Part shown: positions 11,115 to 21,929 of the stretch, piece by piece | Layout of the letters: each line of letters begins with the position of its first letter | Numbering within the stretch: position 1 is the first letter of the stretch | From: Rhizophagus irregularis | Taxonomy: Eukaryota; Glomeromycota; Glomeromycetes; Glomerales; Glomeraceae | DNA: 64,000 nucleotides | Reading direction: 5' to 3' | Assembly (NCBI RefSeq): GCF_026210795.1 | Contig: NC_089435.1 | Location: 4,030,001 to 4,094,000, forward strand | Position numbers and translations under genes: made by a program | The notes under the pieces: generated by a model | What the model saw: the letters and a program-made list of their open reading frames with translations, nothing else | Told to the model about the DNA's origin: nothing | The model's database searches: none

Positions 11115-11700
11115 ACGTTCTACTGCATACGCAGTTTACAATCTCGTAAATTTTCGAAACGGAATATTACGCAGGTTTACAGTCTCGTAAATTTTCGAAA
11201 TATTTCAACCGTAATATTACGCAGGTTTACAGTTTCGTAAATTTTCGAAATATTTTAACCGTAATATTACGCAGGTTTACAGTCTCGTAAATTTTCGAAA
11301 TATTTCAACCGTAATATTACGCAGGTTTACAGTCTCGTAAATTTTCGAAATATTTTAACCGTAATATTACGCAGATTTACAGTCTCGTAAATTTTCGAAA
11401 TATTTCAACCGTAATATTACGCAGGTTTACAGTCTCGTAAATTTTCGAAATATTTCAACCGTAATATTACGCAGGTTTACAGTTTCGTAAATTTTCGAAA
11501 TATTTCAACCGTAATATTACGCAGGTTTACAGTTTCGTAAATTTGCAGAATATTTTGACCGTAATATTGCGTAAATCTTACGATATTGTAAACTTACGTA
11601 ATATTTTAACCGTAATATCACATAAATCTTACGAAATTGTAAACTTACGTAATATTTTGAAATTTTTCGAAATATTATGCCATAAACTTTCATAAACTTA
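11115..11700. repeat. Right subterminal array of about 50-bp units
   Basis: Eight or more near-identical units 'cgtaatattacgcaggtttacag' + 'tctcgtaaattttcgaaatatt' + 'tcaac' run from 11150 to about 11560, then degenerate toward the terminus. Units differ at only a few sites, so the array is young or homogenised. Confidence 0.85.
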
Positions 11701-11839
11701 CAAAATCGTAAACTTACGCAATTTTTCGCGCTATAAAATTTCCTGATGTAGTTCATTTTCATTTGTTGAACATCTTTTTTTATATATGTGATGGAATAGG
11801 TTATCGTTAGACTCACTATTTCGATCTGATTCAATAGTC

Positions 11840-13690
11840 ATTGATGGTGAAGATGCATATTGTGTGTTATATAGTATATTAAAAACACTTGTTCATATTT
11901 CAGTAATGTATTCTTCTTTCCAATTGTTATCTTTATAGTATTGAAGTTTTAATTGGGGATCAAGAACTAAAGAAATATTAAAAATGTTAAAATTAGAAGA
12001 AAAAATACAATATTAACATAGAAATATAAAAAATATACCTGTAGATATATTATACATTAAGGCGGATGTATAGTGGTAATATTTTTGAATTTTTTCTATA
12101 GCATTCTTTGCTGCTATTTTTATAACTTCATTTGTATTTTTGTTGGTTTAAAGATCTTTGATCTCATCCATAAGCTAATTATAAATTGGCACAGAGTTTG
12201 AGATTGTTAGGAATCACAAATGGGAAATATGATTTATAGTATAAGAAAATATCTAATATAATTATAAAAATTAAAAATTAATAGGACAATTACATATAAT
12301 GATATAAATTTATAAATAAATAAAATAATAAATCTTACATGTAATAAATTTTTAATTTTTTCCAATAATTTCCATTTGGAATCTACTAACTCCCATTTTC
12401 TTAAATTTCTATCTGCTGTTACAGTATTATCCAAAGCCTAGTATAATTAAAATAATTAAATAGTAAATAATACAATTTATATAAAAAAATTTTATTAATA
12501 ATCATCATTAATAGTAAAAAATTACCTCTCGTAATTCACAACTTCGTTTATCATCGCGTAAGTTGAATTCCACCTCGTTTTCACATCAGATATAGGTTCT
12601 TTGTTTGGAAGGTGAGCAGCTTCACATTGACATGCCAATTTCTCTTATTTTTGGGGGATATGCAAATTTTAATAATAAGTTTGCGAAGCTATAGATATAA
12701 AATATAAATATAATATAAAATCAATTAAATCATATAATAATATAATTACATTAATTGCCGATTCACCACTCAGCAATACAAAATGATCAGCAATCTATAA
12801 TTAATCTTGTCAGACATTTTTATATTAAATACTATTGCTTTTGAATGGTGTTTGCACAAGTTTGAAAACATTTTGTTGTAATATAAATGCCCTAAAAATA
12901 CATTAAAAAAAGGTATTACACTACTTAGGTATAGTTTTATAAAACTGGTAAAATTAAAACATTGCCAAAAAAAAAAAAAAAATTTTTTTTATTTTCTTTT
13001 TTTTAAAATATTATTTTGTTAATCTAAGCAAAAATATACCATATATTATATAATAATACAAAAAAACCTTGTAAAATTTGCAAAATTTGCAAATAATTGG
13101 TGCAAGGTTACCTAAAATATGAGCTGGAATGGTGACTTTCTCCAAAGTAAATTCTTTAAATTTTATAGTAAACAAAAAAAAATTTTTTTTTTTGTGATAT
13201 ATTTACGTTTTGCATTATTGATTGGTAAAGTATGGTTACATTAAGCATGACTTATGTAGGACAAAATCAGAATTGAAATGTGCCGATCAATGTCATTCAA
13301 ATATAAAGCTTGTGACGGATCTATTAATCAATTTTGTATTGTTGAGTGGTGGATTGGAAATTAACAATTTAACCTAACCTTTGGAATTACTTTAGTTATT
13401 TCATCAGTATCATTTAAAAGTATGTTTTCATTTTCCACATATTCAACTTTTAAACTAGAAAGAGCTGCTTGTGTGGCAAGGTTAATAATATGAGCCAGAC
13501 ATCGAACGTGATTGTTTTTTGTGATAAAATCTATACTCCTCTCTTGACAAACTGATTCTAGTGACTTTATTAAAGTATCATTCATATAGGCTGATTTGTC
13601 TGTATTTGTTTCAAGGTAAAAGTTCACATTTAAGAATCTATTTATAGCTTGGTAGTCCAATGTTGACCAATGACTACCATCCAACTGATG
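11840..13690 (-). pseudogene. hAT transposase, central part
   Basis: Several minus-strand exons are readable. 13361-13684 contains 'KNNHVRCLAHIINLATQAAL', the conserved hAT block around the catalytic core. About 12535-12620 gives 'DVKTRWNSTYAMINEVV'. 12352-12440 gives 'RKWELVDSKWKLLEKIKNL', ending at a GTAAGA donor. About 11890-11975 gives 'LDPQLKLQYYKDNNW'. All are typical of BED-finger (RICESLEEPER-like) hAT transposases. Stops, lost exons and AT-rich filler (12640-13360) mark it as dead. In order and strand it continues the N-terminal piece at 20370-21835. Confidence 0.75.
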
Positions 13691-13920
13691 TCAGTAGGCC
13701 AAATCTTTTTATCACTACAAGTCTATAACTGCCATTTTAGTTTGACCTCAGGATAGTTCCTATCCATCAACGAAATACTAACTGGCTAGCTATAACCCCC
13801 TACTTATCTTATATCCATACTAGAGGCAAGACAAGCTTAAATTTATATGCCATCCTGGCATGTCTTAGTAATGGAGAACTTTCAGTGCAGGTGTAATGGC
13901 AATCATCTAGAAACCCTTCC

Positions 13921-14545
13921 GTAGTAAAATTTCGAATAGGGTCGGATCAGTCAGGTTATTAATTGATAAACCTGACCTGAAATTTTTTTCAGGTCAGATC
14001 AGGTCAGGTTATATCAGGTTGTCTGTTTGACCTGACCTGACCTGAAACCTGAAAAATTTTAGGACTATTTTTATTAAAGTATTGAAAAAAAACGGTACAA
14101 AACTTTTTTTTTTAATATAATATTATGAAAAAAAACGTTTTTGCAACGTTTTTTATTAAAATATTGAAAAAAAATATTGCAAAATGTTTTTTTTAATATA
14201 ACATTATGAAAAAAATGTTTTCGCAACATTATTATTGAAATATCAAAAAAAATGTTACGAACCATTTTTTTAATATAATATTATGAAAAAACGTTTTCGC
14301 AACATTTTTTCTTGAAATATTGCGATTCAACATTTTTATATTAAAATCATATAAAAAAGTGAATCCCAATACTGCAACTCACTTTTATTATATAGTAGAA
14401 TCAATAGTTTCAGGTCAACAGGTCAATCAGGTCAGGTCAATCTTCATACCTGACCTGAATTTTTTTTAAAAATCTCATACCTGACCTGAATTTCAGGTCA
14501 GGTCAGGTCAGGTTACCTGAATTTGGCTGACCTGTTTGGAGCTCT
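13921..14545. mobile_element. Inverted-repeat element with GGTCA/TGACC subterminal repeats
   Basis: Runs of GGTCA/TGACC occur at 13960-14050 and 14405-14535 in opposite orientations. The centre holds repeats of 'aaaaaaacgttttcgcaac..ttttt'. The right end is 'ggagctct'; the left end is worn ('gtagtaaaatttcgaatagg'), parallel to TAGAGCTCCGAATGGG of the GGGTC element. The flanks acccttcc (13913-13920) and acccttct (14546-14553) match at 7 of 8 bases, a plausible hAT-type target duplication. Confidence 0.6.
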
Positions 14546-15141
14546 ACCCTTCTATACCAACATTCATACTTCAGAACTGAACTAAGATTCACTCAAGGCC
14601 ACTACAACCCCACGATTTCTTAGCCCCAAGGTACAGTTGACAGTTGTGAATCCTCCAATGGTATAGTAGTGGCATTTGAGACAGAGAATATGAGATAGTA
14701 TAACTCGCTTGTTTGGGATTATTCCTAGTAGTGCCCTACCACCCAAGCTGCCACCCGGTACCCGCCTAGTGGGGAGTTGAACTCCATACCTCACCTAGTA
14801 CACCTGTCTGTTCAGTAATATCCTAGTTGGCCTAAACCTATTAGAAGGTAAACTACCACAAAGTCATTGCACCCAGAATTTTATCATCTATAATAACCAT
14901 CTAGCCACATTGGACTCCAAGCGGTATCATTTGAGTGACCATCTGGACAGGAAATTACCCCTAAGGTATGCAAGCAGTGATCTTACGGACAGGACTCTGA
15001 ATATTCTAATGACCTCATAGGGAATGTTAGAAGGACACCATAACCCTTTGTTGAAATGTGCGGTCTAACTGTACACACTAATTCACCATGGTGCAGTCCA
15101 ACTACCTAATCCCTGTATCTTTACGCTATTGGTGGTAGCAT

Positions 15142-16302
15142 AGGATCCCGAAGAATACATATAATACTGGGATCCAATTTTGTATAAACTTACTATGTAA
15201 TTTCTTAATAAGTCATATGTTTGAAATTGTATAACCAAATAGCAGTTACGCAAAAAGTCAGATTTTTATTTGTATAACAATAATGATTTTTACAATAAGT
15301 AAGATTTTCATTTTGTATAACGGATATTAGAATTTTTTTTTATATACGTTTAAAATTTTTTAAAGTTTTTTTTTATTTTTTGTTTAAGAAATTTTTAAGA
15401 TATTTTTTAATAAAGAGTTTTTTTATTTGTTTTAAAAAACACTTGAAATATTTTTTAATAGAAATTGTTTTTTGTTTAAGAAGTTTTTAAGGGTTTGTTT
15501 AAAGACATTTTTTTAATAAAAATGAAGAAATTTTTTTAAAATTCATTTACAAAATTAAAAAAAATACATTTTATTATATATCTCAGCATCCAGTGATCAT
15601 AGAGAAATGAAACACAGCTTATTAGATTCGTCTCAATACGATGAGTCGAATGGTGGTAGTTTCATATTTCTAGGCGCGATAGATGCCGAGTTATGTGATA
15701 AAATGTAAAAATGCACAGTAGACGAAATACAAAGTGCCGATGTGTGGTATAGCTCATCATCTATCACACCTAGAAACACGAAACTACTACCATTCGATTC
15801 GTCTTGTCAAGACGAATCCAACGAACTGTGTTTCATCTTTTTACGATCACTGGGTGGTGAGATATATAACAAAATGTATTTTCTTTTATTTTGTAGTATA
15901 CACCCAAATTTTTGCATAAAACTTACTATATTATACATATTGGGCATCAATATCTATCGGGTATTTAAAATTTTAACATGCAATTTTGTTTAAAAATTTT
16001 ATTTAAGTTATTTTTTAATAATTTTTTTTAATAATTTTTTTTAAAAAAAATTTTTTAAGTATTTGTTAGAATTTTTAAATAGTTTTTAATAATATTTATT
16101 AAAATTTTCAATAAAATTTATTTGAAATTTTTCTTTAAAAATTTTTTTTTTATATAAACTCAGATTTATAATTGTATAATTTATAATAAAATTTGAACTT
16201 ATGTGATGATTTTGTATAAAGCTTCTAATAAAATTAGGTGTATAAAGTTATATTAAAATTTTGGGTCTGGATCTGAGTTGTATATGTATTCTTCGGGATC
16301 CT
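15142..16302. mobile_element. 1.16-kb non-autonomous hAT element with perfect 8-bp target duplication
   Basis: Flanked by GGTAGCAT at 15134-15141 and 16303-16310. The inverted termini are AGGATCCCGAAGAATACATA on both sides (the right end in reverse complement). A second inner inverted repeat ('gaaacacagcttattagattcgtc' at about 15607 against 'gacgaatccaacgaactgtgtttc' at about 15811) surrounds 'ctaccattcgattcgtc' words. The two small plus-strand ORFs at 15734-15993 fall in this palindrome and do not look like proteins. The rest is AT-rich. It inserted into the SINE-like sequence. Confidence 0.85.
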
Positions 16303-16847
16303 GGTAGCATCCGCAGTAAAATTCTTTTTATTTTCATGATCATGAGAATCGAACCTGCGACCTCACCATACTCAGGCTTAATGAGGGTCTCAGTAACCAA
16401 CTACTGAGATAGGGTGATCAACCCTATATATGGGCTGATTTGTCTACTCTGCATTAAAAAGAGTTATTGAATTGATTTGCACAATACTCAAAATTGTTTT
16501 GTAATACCAAAAAATCATCTGATTGATGATCACTTGACTAAATAATAAGTTGAACAAAAATTTACATTTGCGAAACTTAAATTATTAAATGTAAAAGAGC
16601 TGTGAAAAAACCCATTTCACTAATAAAAAACCCATTTCTCATATATATGGAATTTTTAACATATATTATTAAAAAGTAAGTATATTTTAATAAAATATAA
16701 AGTAAAATAAAAATTTATATAGTCTTAGTAGCTATAAATGTTTATAAAAGTATAATAAAAATATCATATAAAAGATGGTATCATAATAGATATTTTCAAA
16801 CAATAAAAATAATTATTTTATATCAGAATTTATATTACCATCTTTAG

Positions 16848-17170
16848 ACGCAAATATATCAAGATTCACTGATCCGTTTTCTATAATTTTAGGCTCGTTG
16901 GAAAGCCCTTGTTCTGGACTTTATAGGCGAAAAAAGAGCTCGCCAATTGAATCATTAGATCCAGAGATATTTACGTTTAAAGTTGAGGTACAAACTTTTT
17001 AACATGCTTAAATGCAAATATCTTGGGATCCACTGATCCGTTTTTTATAATTTTAGGCTCTTCGGAAAGTCCTTGATCAGGTCTATATGAGCGAAAAAAG
17101 AGCTTGCCGATTGGATCATTAGATCTGGAGATATTTACGTTTAAAGTTGAGGTACAAATTTTTAATATAT
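16848..17170. repeat. Tandem duplication of about 165 bp
   Basis: Two copies (about 16848-17010 and 17011-17170) of a unit containing 'cactgatccgtttt', 'ttttaggctc', 'agagct(c/t)gcc' and 'ttaaagttgaggtacaaa', differing at scattered sites. Related words recur in the duplicated segments at 19400-19990, so this belongs to a dispersed family. Confidence 0.75.
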
Positions 17171-18590
17171 CAGTCAGTGGAAATGTCCCCAAAAATTAGA
17201 GGGAGATTTTTTGTACTATGATATCTCAATATAAATTATTGGAACAGTATGGCTATATGGCATATAGTATATATGTAAACTTAAGATTGGCCAAAATTGG
17301 TACAAATGGTTAAAATCGACAATTTTCAGATTTTAATTCTGGCCGAAATTTTCTTAATTCTGGCCGAATTCGTAATGCCAGCCCAAATTACATTAAAATC
17401 GAAATTTTCAGGTCAAATGTAATACCATATTTATGCAATGTAACATTTTTTCCAACAATAGTAAACATGTTTGTTCAAGGTTTGAAAAATATTTTTAAAC
17501 CTTTTAAAAGTCAAAAACTTCACTTTATTCAGTTGCATCTGGCCAAAGAAAGTAGTCAATTATATGGTTATTTTAATACAACAAACTAATAAAAATTAAG
17601 AAAATTTATTTAACCTTATTCTTTTGCTTATTTTTTTTAAATATTCAATAAATATCTTTTATTTTAACGCTACTTTAGATACTTTTTATATATATATAAA
17701 AATATTTTACTTATTCATATTATACTATTTGTATTTATGACTTAACAAAGTAAATAGACTTAATAGTCAATAAGAATTTTTCTATGAATAAATAATTTTT
17801 GTTTTATTTTCTTGTTAAACGAACTAAAATTAAAAATTTTAAAGTTTTTTTTAATGTTATAATAATTTACATGATTACTATAATATTAAGAATTAAACAT
17901 TAAATGTCTAATTTAAATAAACAAATAAAAACATAATATTTAACTATTTTTGCGATTAAACCTCATTTATAATGCCCAAATAGACCTAATAATATTATTC
18001 TAATAAAAAAAAAATTTTTTTATTAGCACTATAATTAAAAAATTCAACAAAATTTATAAATAACAAAAAATCTAGCTTAATAATCACCATTCTAAGCTTA
18101 ACAAAAGTTGTTCATTTCACCAAATTATACTTAAAAATGAAATAATTGCTGGTTAAGAAAGCTTTTGTTAAAAGTTTTATTGAAATCAAGAAAATTTTTT
18201 TTTATTATAAAAATTGGTTTTTTGCAGTTTACACAAAATCTCCCTAAATAACTGCCTTTTTTAACTTAATAAATCCTTTTCTTCTCATAAAATTATATAT
18301 ATTTGCGTTATTTAAATTGTATTTTATACCCACCTTTAAGTTGCATTTTGAGGAAAACTTCATTTTTGAAATGAACTTTCTTGTAATATGTAAAGAAAAA
18401 AAAAATATTACTAAAAAGGAAATGATGACGAATATTTATAGTACACATGATGAACTATTAATTTACTTAATTTGTATAAGCATTGTATTAAAAATTTCTT
18501 TTTTTAGCTACGTGGTGATATATTCAATTATGGTTACACAAAATTATTTTAATTAATGATCGGCAAGAGAAATGATATTTCCACTGACTG
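17171..18590. mobile_element. 1.42-kb non-autonomous element with CAGTCAGTGGAAAT inverted ends
   Basis: The left end is CAGTCAGTGGAAATGTCCCC (17171); the right end in reverse is CAGTCAGTGGAAATATCATT. 'gggagattttttgta' near the left end (17211) pairs with 'acacaaaatctccc' at 18232-18245. The flanks are atatat/atatat, so the exact target duplication cannot be told. The interior is AT-rich; the 79-codon ORF at 18317-18556 has no recognisable features. The class is uncertain. Confidence 0.55.
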
Positions 18591-18599
18591 ATATATAGT

Positions 18600-19395
18600 A
18601 AGTGCTAAGAATTATATTAATTTAAAAGAAATATTTCAGTTACCAACTTATAGTATAATAACATTAAATAAAAGTTTTTTAATACTCACCCCCAATTTAC
18701 TGTATATTACATATGTGCCGATTTTTGGAATTAGTCTAAATTAAGATTTTTATAAAAATTTAATATTTTAGTAAGATTAACATTACACAAATCTAAATTA
18801 AATATGTGTTACATATTTACGTAACTCAGATTTAATAAAAAATAAAAAAATTTTTTTAATCAATATTCAAAAATAACGGTAATAACCACTTCTTTTTCCC
18901 CATCACTCCCATCACTTTTCCATCATTTTTCTATTCACTTTTATTAAATATGACAAAAAAGTTTATAAGCAAATATAGCAGTTATTTTTAAGTGGTAAGT
19001 AAAAGAAAAAACTTAATATTTTATATACATAGATAAGACATATTTTTTCATAATTTTTAGCTTTAATTTATTGTTTTTTCTTTGTAAAAAATACATGCAA
19101 ATAAAAAATAATTATGATGTAAAATAGTTGTAAAATGAATAATAAGATATTCTTTTTTTTAAAATAACTAATTATATATTTGTTTTTTATCTTTTAAAAT
19201 TATTTCATTAGATTTATTCTACTAAAATCCTTAAATGGCAAATAAAATCTTTTAAATAAAGTAAAAGAATTTGGGATTCTCTTATGAAAGCATTTTTTGG
19301 TAAGAAATAAAATTTTCAGATCGGACTTTATGCAGGTGACAAAATCGTGCATTATTATTCCTGGAGATATGCTAACGTCATCATTTTACATTCAT
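18600..19395. other. AT-rich intergenic stretch
   Basis: Only AT-rich sequence with homopolymer runs and a C-rich patch (18896-18930). No coding or repeat boundary could be supported. Confidence 0.5.
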
Positions 19396-19399
19396 TTGA

Positions 19400-19990
19400 A
19401 AGCTGAGAATTTGCTCTATCGTAAGAATCAAAGATCAGGAAAATTGGATCACTGGATGAGGCGTAATTAACGATCAAAGTCAAATCAAATTTAAAAATTA
19501 AAAATAAATATATTAGACGTAATTATTCACAATCCAGTGATTCAATTCATTCGATTTTAGGCTTATTAGATAGACCTCAATTTTCTCTTTCAAATGAATA
19601 TAATTTCATTCGTGTAGCTTGCATCTACAGGTATTTAATAAATTTTTTTATATCAGATTTTATCAAACTTACAAAATTTTATATTAATAATATAATTGAT
19701 GATTCCTAAACATCTACATATATTAAACGAATTATTTTAAATTTATTTTAAAGATAAAAGTTGGCATCACCTTAGGGAGCAAAGATCATTCAAATTGAAT
19801 CACTATATGTGAAGTAATTAATGATCAAATTTAGATAAAATTCAATAATATACTGAACGTGATTACTGAACAACTAGTGATTCAATTCACTTGATTTTAG
19901 ATTCATTAGATAGATCTCGATTTTCTCTTTCAAATGAATGTAAATTTATTTGTATAGCTTATTTCTACGAAGAATTATCAATGATTTTGT
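19400..19990. repeat. Two diverged copies of a 250-bp segment with internal inverted symmetry
   Basis: Copies at about 19420-19640 and 19785-19985 share 'ccagtgattcaattca', 'gattttag', 'attagatag', 'ctcttt(c)aaatgaat' and a matching left half in reverse ('ggatcactggatgagg'). They are related to the 16848-17170 duplication. Confidence 0.65.
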
Positions 19991-20369
19991 CATGAGAGTT
20001 ATATTTGATCTTTTAAATTTTAATGATATCTTATATTAAAAAAAAATTAAAAATTATATAATTAATTAGTTTTTTTTTGCATTATCTGGTATAAATTTAT
20101 TATTCTTATATAAATGATAATTTATATTTGCTTTAATAAAATTATTTTTGTGTAAAAAAATTAGATTCCAAGGATCGGCCCATATGATATAGTATTTTAT
20201 ATAATAAAAATGTAATAAAATCAATATTTTAATTAAAGGTAGACAAATCAGCCCATATGTATTAGAAGTATTGTCTGTTATACATGCTATAATCTTTTAT
20301 TTTTTATAAAAATAAATTTGTATTAAATAAATTATAAATAAATAAAAAACAATAAAGAATTAATGATGA

Positions 20370-21835
20370 TTATATCAATATACTTACTTTAGTAAGAATT
20401 CTCATATCATTATAACATTGGATAAAAGTTTGAAATAGATTTTCTCCAGAATGCGGGCCAGATAATTTACAAAAATCAATCAAAATTTCTTTTAATTCCA
20501 AGTTTTGGGAAATCCAATGCACTGTAATTCTGAAAAATGGAAGGAAGTTTGAAGAAGTCCACACATCAAGTGTAAATGCAAGACGACCTGGAGCATTTTA
20601 TTAATATTCTAATGTGTTAATATTTATAAGAATTATTAAATGAAAAATAGAGGTACCAAAAATACCTGTAAAATATTTTGAATTTTATTTCTCTCTTCCT
20701 TAAATGCATCTATAATATCATTGCGGACTGTATCTGCTGATATAGTTTTAATATTAGGGAATAATAATCAAAATATTTTTTGAAGTTGTTCATTTTCTAC
20801 AACTGTAAAGAGTTAGTCATTACAGACAATTCATTTAGTGATAAATTCACGAAATATTGTTGCAGTATAATGCTAAATTTTTATTAATACAGTCAACTCT
20901 CGATATACCGAAGTCACCGTTCAAGACTAAAACTTCGGTATATAGTGATCTTTGGTATATCAAATTTTTTTATATACCAAAGTTTATATAATTTTTTGTT
21001 ATATTAAGATTAAAATCATGTGACTTTATTATATTATGAAAATTGTTACATATTTTACGTTTAACAAATTTTACAAATTTACTTGTTGCTAATCCAATTA
21101 TCTAACGTTCATATCTTTTAAAGCAGCTAAAGTAGCTAAATATTTAACTTCAAAGTAACGTTAATACTGAAAAATAAAAATAAGAGAATAAAGTTGCGAA
21201 AGTTATGCAAATTAAACATCATTTGATCATATGATTTTGATCTTCAGTATAACGAACTTATTTTTATTATATACTATTATAAACGGTAAAAATGAAAACT
21301 TCGGTATAATGTTATATAAAATTTTATAGTAAAATCAGTATATCAAAAGATTTTAATTATTAATAAAAATGGTTATACAAAAATCTTCGATATATGGTGA
21401 TCTTCGGTATATCGTGGCTTCGGTATATTGAGAGTATACTGTAATTTTTATTTATCGTTAAATATTGTATAAATGTATAATTTAAATGACTTTAATGTAA
21501 AAAGCAGAAAGAAAATAAACTTACAGGTATTTCTTTCGCAACAAACTTATCCATTTCACCAGTGCTTTCTGCTTCATGTTCAACTTTACTAAAATGTTTC
21601 CTTTGTAAGTGTTTGTGAAGATTTGTTATGTTTCTGCTAGTTCGTTTATACTTAGCGCTTAATTATTTAAATTGATACAATTTTATATACAAAATGATTA
21701 AAAAATATATTACAAATAATATACTCACTCGTAGTAATTACATTAGACTTTTGTTGATTCCTTAACCAACATAAAGTGAGACTAAACAGTACTAGTAATT
21801 CGTGAAGAACTACCAGAACTTAAATTTTTGGTCAT
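20370..21835 (-). pseudogene. hAT transposase, N-terminal BED-finger and start of core
   Basis: The minus strand begins MTKNLSSGSSSR (ATG at 21833-21835). It runs into a BED finger: 'SHFMLVKESTKV*CNYYE' with a TAG where a lysine or tryptophan is usual, then 'NLHKHLQRKHFSKVEHE' with the zinc-binding histidines. It continues with 'ADTVRNDIIDAFKEERNKI' (about 20690-20745) and 'LAFTLDVWTSSNFLPFFRI' to 'LSGPHSGENLFQTF' (20370-20600), ending at a GTAAGT donor. These blocks are typical of RICESLEEPER-like hAT transposases. A TA-flanked MITE (20890-21441) interrupts it and several stops break it. The missing middle and C-terminus are probably the pieces at 11840-13690 and 7440-8088. Confidence 0.75.
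20890..21441. mobile_element. 552-bp pogo/Tigger-type MITE, TA-flanked, inside the hAT gene
   Basis: Ends CAGTCAACTCTCGATATACC and, in reverse, CAGTATACTCTCAATATACC, with TA on both sides (20888-20889 and 21442-21443). Further 'cttcggtatat' boxes repeat inside both ends. The CTCGATA core also occurs in the end of the pogo-like element at 1-1537, which suggests shared mobilisation. Confidence 0.8.
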
Positions 21836-21929
21836 TTTAAACTGATTAACATATAAATTGGGAAGTTGTAATACTCGAAGGAAAAAAAAATCAATATAAT
21901 CGATATAAAAAAAATTGTTATAGATAATC

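Larger units (their letters stand above)
8091..11749. mobile_element. 3.7-kb inverted-repeat element carrying a Myb/SANT-like gene, inserted in a hAT transposase
   Basis: The termini are ACATCAGGAAATTATATAGT on the left and, read in reverse, ACATCAGGAAATTTTATAGC on the right. The similarity continues inward for about 40 bases. Inside each end are arrays of 'cgtaatatt..tttcg..aatattt' units in inverted orientation (8100-8575 and 11115-11700). Outside, both flanks read as hAT transposase: 'TNENELHQE' on the right side and 'VELFLGYPVLSAE' on the left, so the insertion point is inside that gene. The only gene inside is the spliced Myb-like gene at 10123-10763. I see no transposase and no unambiguous target duplication. 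Confidence 0.6.
13691..16440 (-). repeat. tRNA-headed SINE-like sequence, split by two later insertions
   Basis: After removing the elements at 13921-14545 and 15142-16302, a less AT-rich sequence remains: 16440-16303, 15141-14546, 13920-13691 on the minus strand. Its start resembles a tRNA gene: box A-like TATCTCAGTAGTTGGTTA (16411-16394) and box B-like GGTTCGATTCTC (16355-16344), 39 bases apart end to start. These internal pol III promoter boxes define tRNA-derived SINEs. The body encodes nothing convincing; the minus-strand ORF at 14582-14794 lies in it. The full length is longer than most SINEs, so part may be other sequence. Confidence 0.5.

Noticed and set aside
11115..11700. CRISPR-like array
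   Set aside because: The units are contiguous tandem repeats without unique spacers, lie at a transposon end, and the genome is fungal. The same applies to 63413-63834 and 1965-3480.
15734..15993. Two overlapping plus ORFs in the 1.16-kb hAT element
   Set aside because: They coincide with the inner palindrome and have no protein-like character.
16330..16411. Functional tRNA gene on the minus strand
   Set aside because: Box A and box B are recognisable, but the acceptor, D and anticodon stems do not form a proper cloverleaf, and the sequence continues as a longer repeat. A SINE head fits better.
18317..18556. 79-codon ORF as a transposase of the CAGTCAGTGG element
   Set aside because: It is AT-rich, Ile/Phe/Tyr-biased and without any catalytic or DNA-binding motif.
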